Assembly: GCA_014529385.2 (NCBI GenBank)
Contig: CM043944.1
Coordinates: 171,181,240 to 171,245,239, forward strand
Origin: Adiantum capillus-veneris
Lineage: Eukaryota; Streptophyta; Polypodiopsida; Polypodiales; Pteridaceae
Reading direction: 5' to 3'
Length of the DNA: 64,000 nucleotides
Positions 63,183 through 64,000 of this stretch are shown in pieces. Below the pieces are notes generated by a model, which saw only the letters and a program-made list of their open reading frames with translations, made no database searches and was not told the DNA's origin. The number at the start of each line of letters is the position of its first letter. Position 1 is the first letter of the stretch. A program made the position numbers and the translations under genes.

Positions 63183-63200
63183 GGGGGGGGGGGGGGGGTA
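63183..63200 (+). promoter_or_regulatory. Polypurine tract of element J with a run of 16 G
   Basis: G16 followed by TA directly before the 3' LTR start TGTCACGAGG. Confidence 0.65.
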
Positions 63201-64000
63201 TGTCACGAGGACGTGGCAGCTGTTAACTATGTCACGAGGACGTGGCAACTGCTAACCTTAGTTGTTGGTTTCTTTCCAATGATTTTTGTTTTATTTTTGA
63301 GACACTCTTTTTGTAGTTGCAAATGGTCGGACATTGTATGGCCAATGTAAACGGTAGTTTCACCCGCAGACGGGAAGTTGGTCGGCACTGGAATTCGTAT
63401 AGTAAGAGGATATCTAGGCTCAGTGTAAGGTCATGTAGGTCCCCCCGTCCCACTTAGCAAGTTGGTGGATACTAGGAAGTGAACTCAATAAAGGCATAAA
63501 GTCAAGGTGGGATCACCAACGGAAAGTATCCGATAGTTGGGCCACATTGCACTTTTAGATGCGGCCCCAATGAGGATAGATGGTCAGATGACCAGTGAGA
63601 GCCCAACGGAAGCATCTCCTAAAAATTAGGGAATTGCTATTTTGGGCCGTGAAATGTGTTCGCGTCATTATCTTCGGTATGACAAGGGGAACATTCTACA
63701 AGTCTGCCACGAAGTTAACTGGGCAACCAGTCGGGAGATTTTTAGGGCGGAAACCCCGAAATGGGAAAATGCCTGTAAACGCGCCAAGTGGAAATTTCTG
63801 TGCACTTTCCTCTTGCATCAAGAAGTGGCACTGAATTTGTAGCTGGTAGACTCATTTTTCAGCTTTTGTCACGGGTTAAGAGCTATGGAGTGCTTTCTTT
63901 CCCTCTCATGTACAGTGTGGTGCTAGGAGTGATGCCCTGCACACTACACACTGCACTCTCTCCCCTACGTGCAGTAATGTGATGCCCCACAAGAGGGCTC
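63201..64000 (+). mobile_element. 3' LTR of element J, cut by window end
   Basis: Aligns to 46224-47030 over the whole length with scattered substitutions. The end of the LTR and the right target duplication lie outside the window. Confidence 0.88.

Larger units (their letters stand above)
46224..64000 (+). mobile_element. Element J: Gypsy retrotransposon, runs off the window
   Basis: 5' LTR 46224-47699, gag, protease, RT, RNase H, integrase and the start of the 3' LTR at 63201. Domain order (RT before integrase) defines Gypsy. It carries two nested family-K insertions (48167-52582, 56423-62182); without them it is about 9 kb including the unseen LTR end. Coding is broken by frameshifts and stops in nearly every domain. 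Confidence 0.88.

Overview
This 64 kb window reads as plant nuclear DNA made almost entirely of transposable elements and satellite repeats. Evidence for a plant is the Copia and Gypsy LTR-retrotransposons with initiator-Met-type primer binding sites, plant-style telomere-like and AT-rich repeats, and a probable first exon of a plant RGLG-type RING E3 ligase gene (30629-30748, +). A Penelope-like element (PLE) reverse transcriptase at the left edge is unusual for flowering plants and would fit a fern, lycophyte, moss or gymnosperm with a large genome; that placement is inference.

Left part (1-13.6 kb): a PLE on the minus strand (1-2966), a degenerate repeat field (3.96-4.96 kb), broken Copia pieces (gag 6.1-6.8 kb, RNase H plus LTR 7.4-7.96 kb), several long microsatellites, and an LTR with polypurine tract (10.85-11.76 kb). 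Middle (13.6-26.6 kb): a block of about 185-bp repeats, CCTAA-type (TTAGG-type) arrays and a 172-bp palindromic satellite. It is split by a 10.6-kb minus-strand Copia element (14869-25492, duplicated target site TTTTG), itself split by a complete plus-strand Copia element (17495-22692, target site TAGGC) with apparently identical 285-bp LTRs and an intact polyprotein of about 1,393 residues. From 27.1 to 32.4 kb lie a lone CACTA-type transposon end, six 280-bp repeats each carrying a palindrome, an LTR pair member, the RGLG-like exon and a LINE fragment.

Right part (32.4-64 kb): a nest of Gypsy elements. An old minus-strand copy of family G (32451-45184) contains element X (32561-39011, target site GTATT) and a younger family-G copy (40306-44295, target site AAAAT) that codes only for gag and protease. 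Then come a fragment of family H (45185-46223) and a Gypsy element J (46224 to beyond the window) that carries gag, protease, RT, RNase H and integrase, all broken. J was hit twice by family K (48167-52582, target site TGTTG; 56423-62182, target site CTATG), and the second K copy holds a solo J LTR (58271-59752).

The most novel item is family K. It has about 1.1-1.2 kb LTRs but no recognisable polymerase, and the first copy carries an intact 502-codon ORF with a coiled coil, a His/Asp-rich repeat and a region of unknown type; a decayed version is recognisable in the second copy. No rRNA, tRNA, CRISPR or complete host gene was seen. Family letters G, H, J, K and X are labels used only here.
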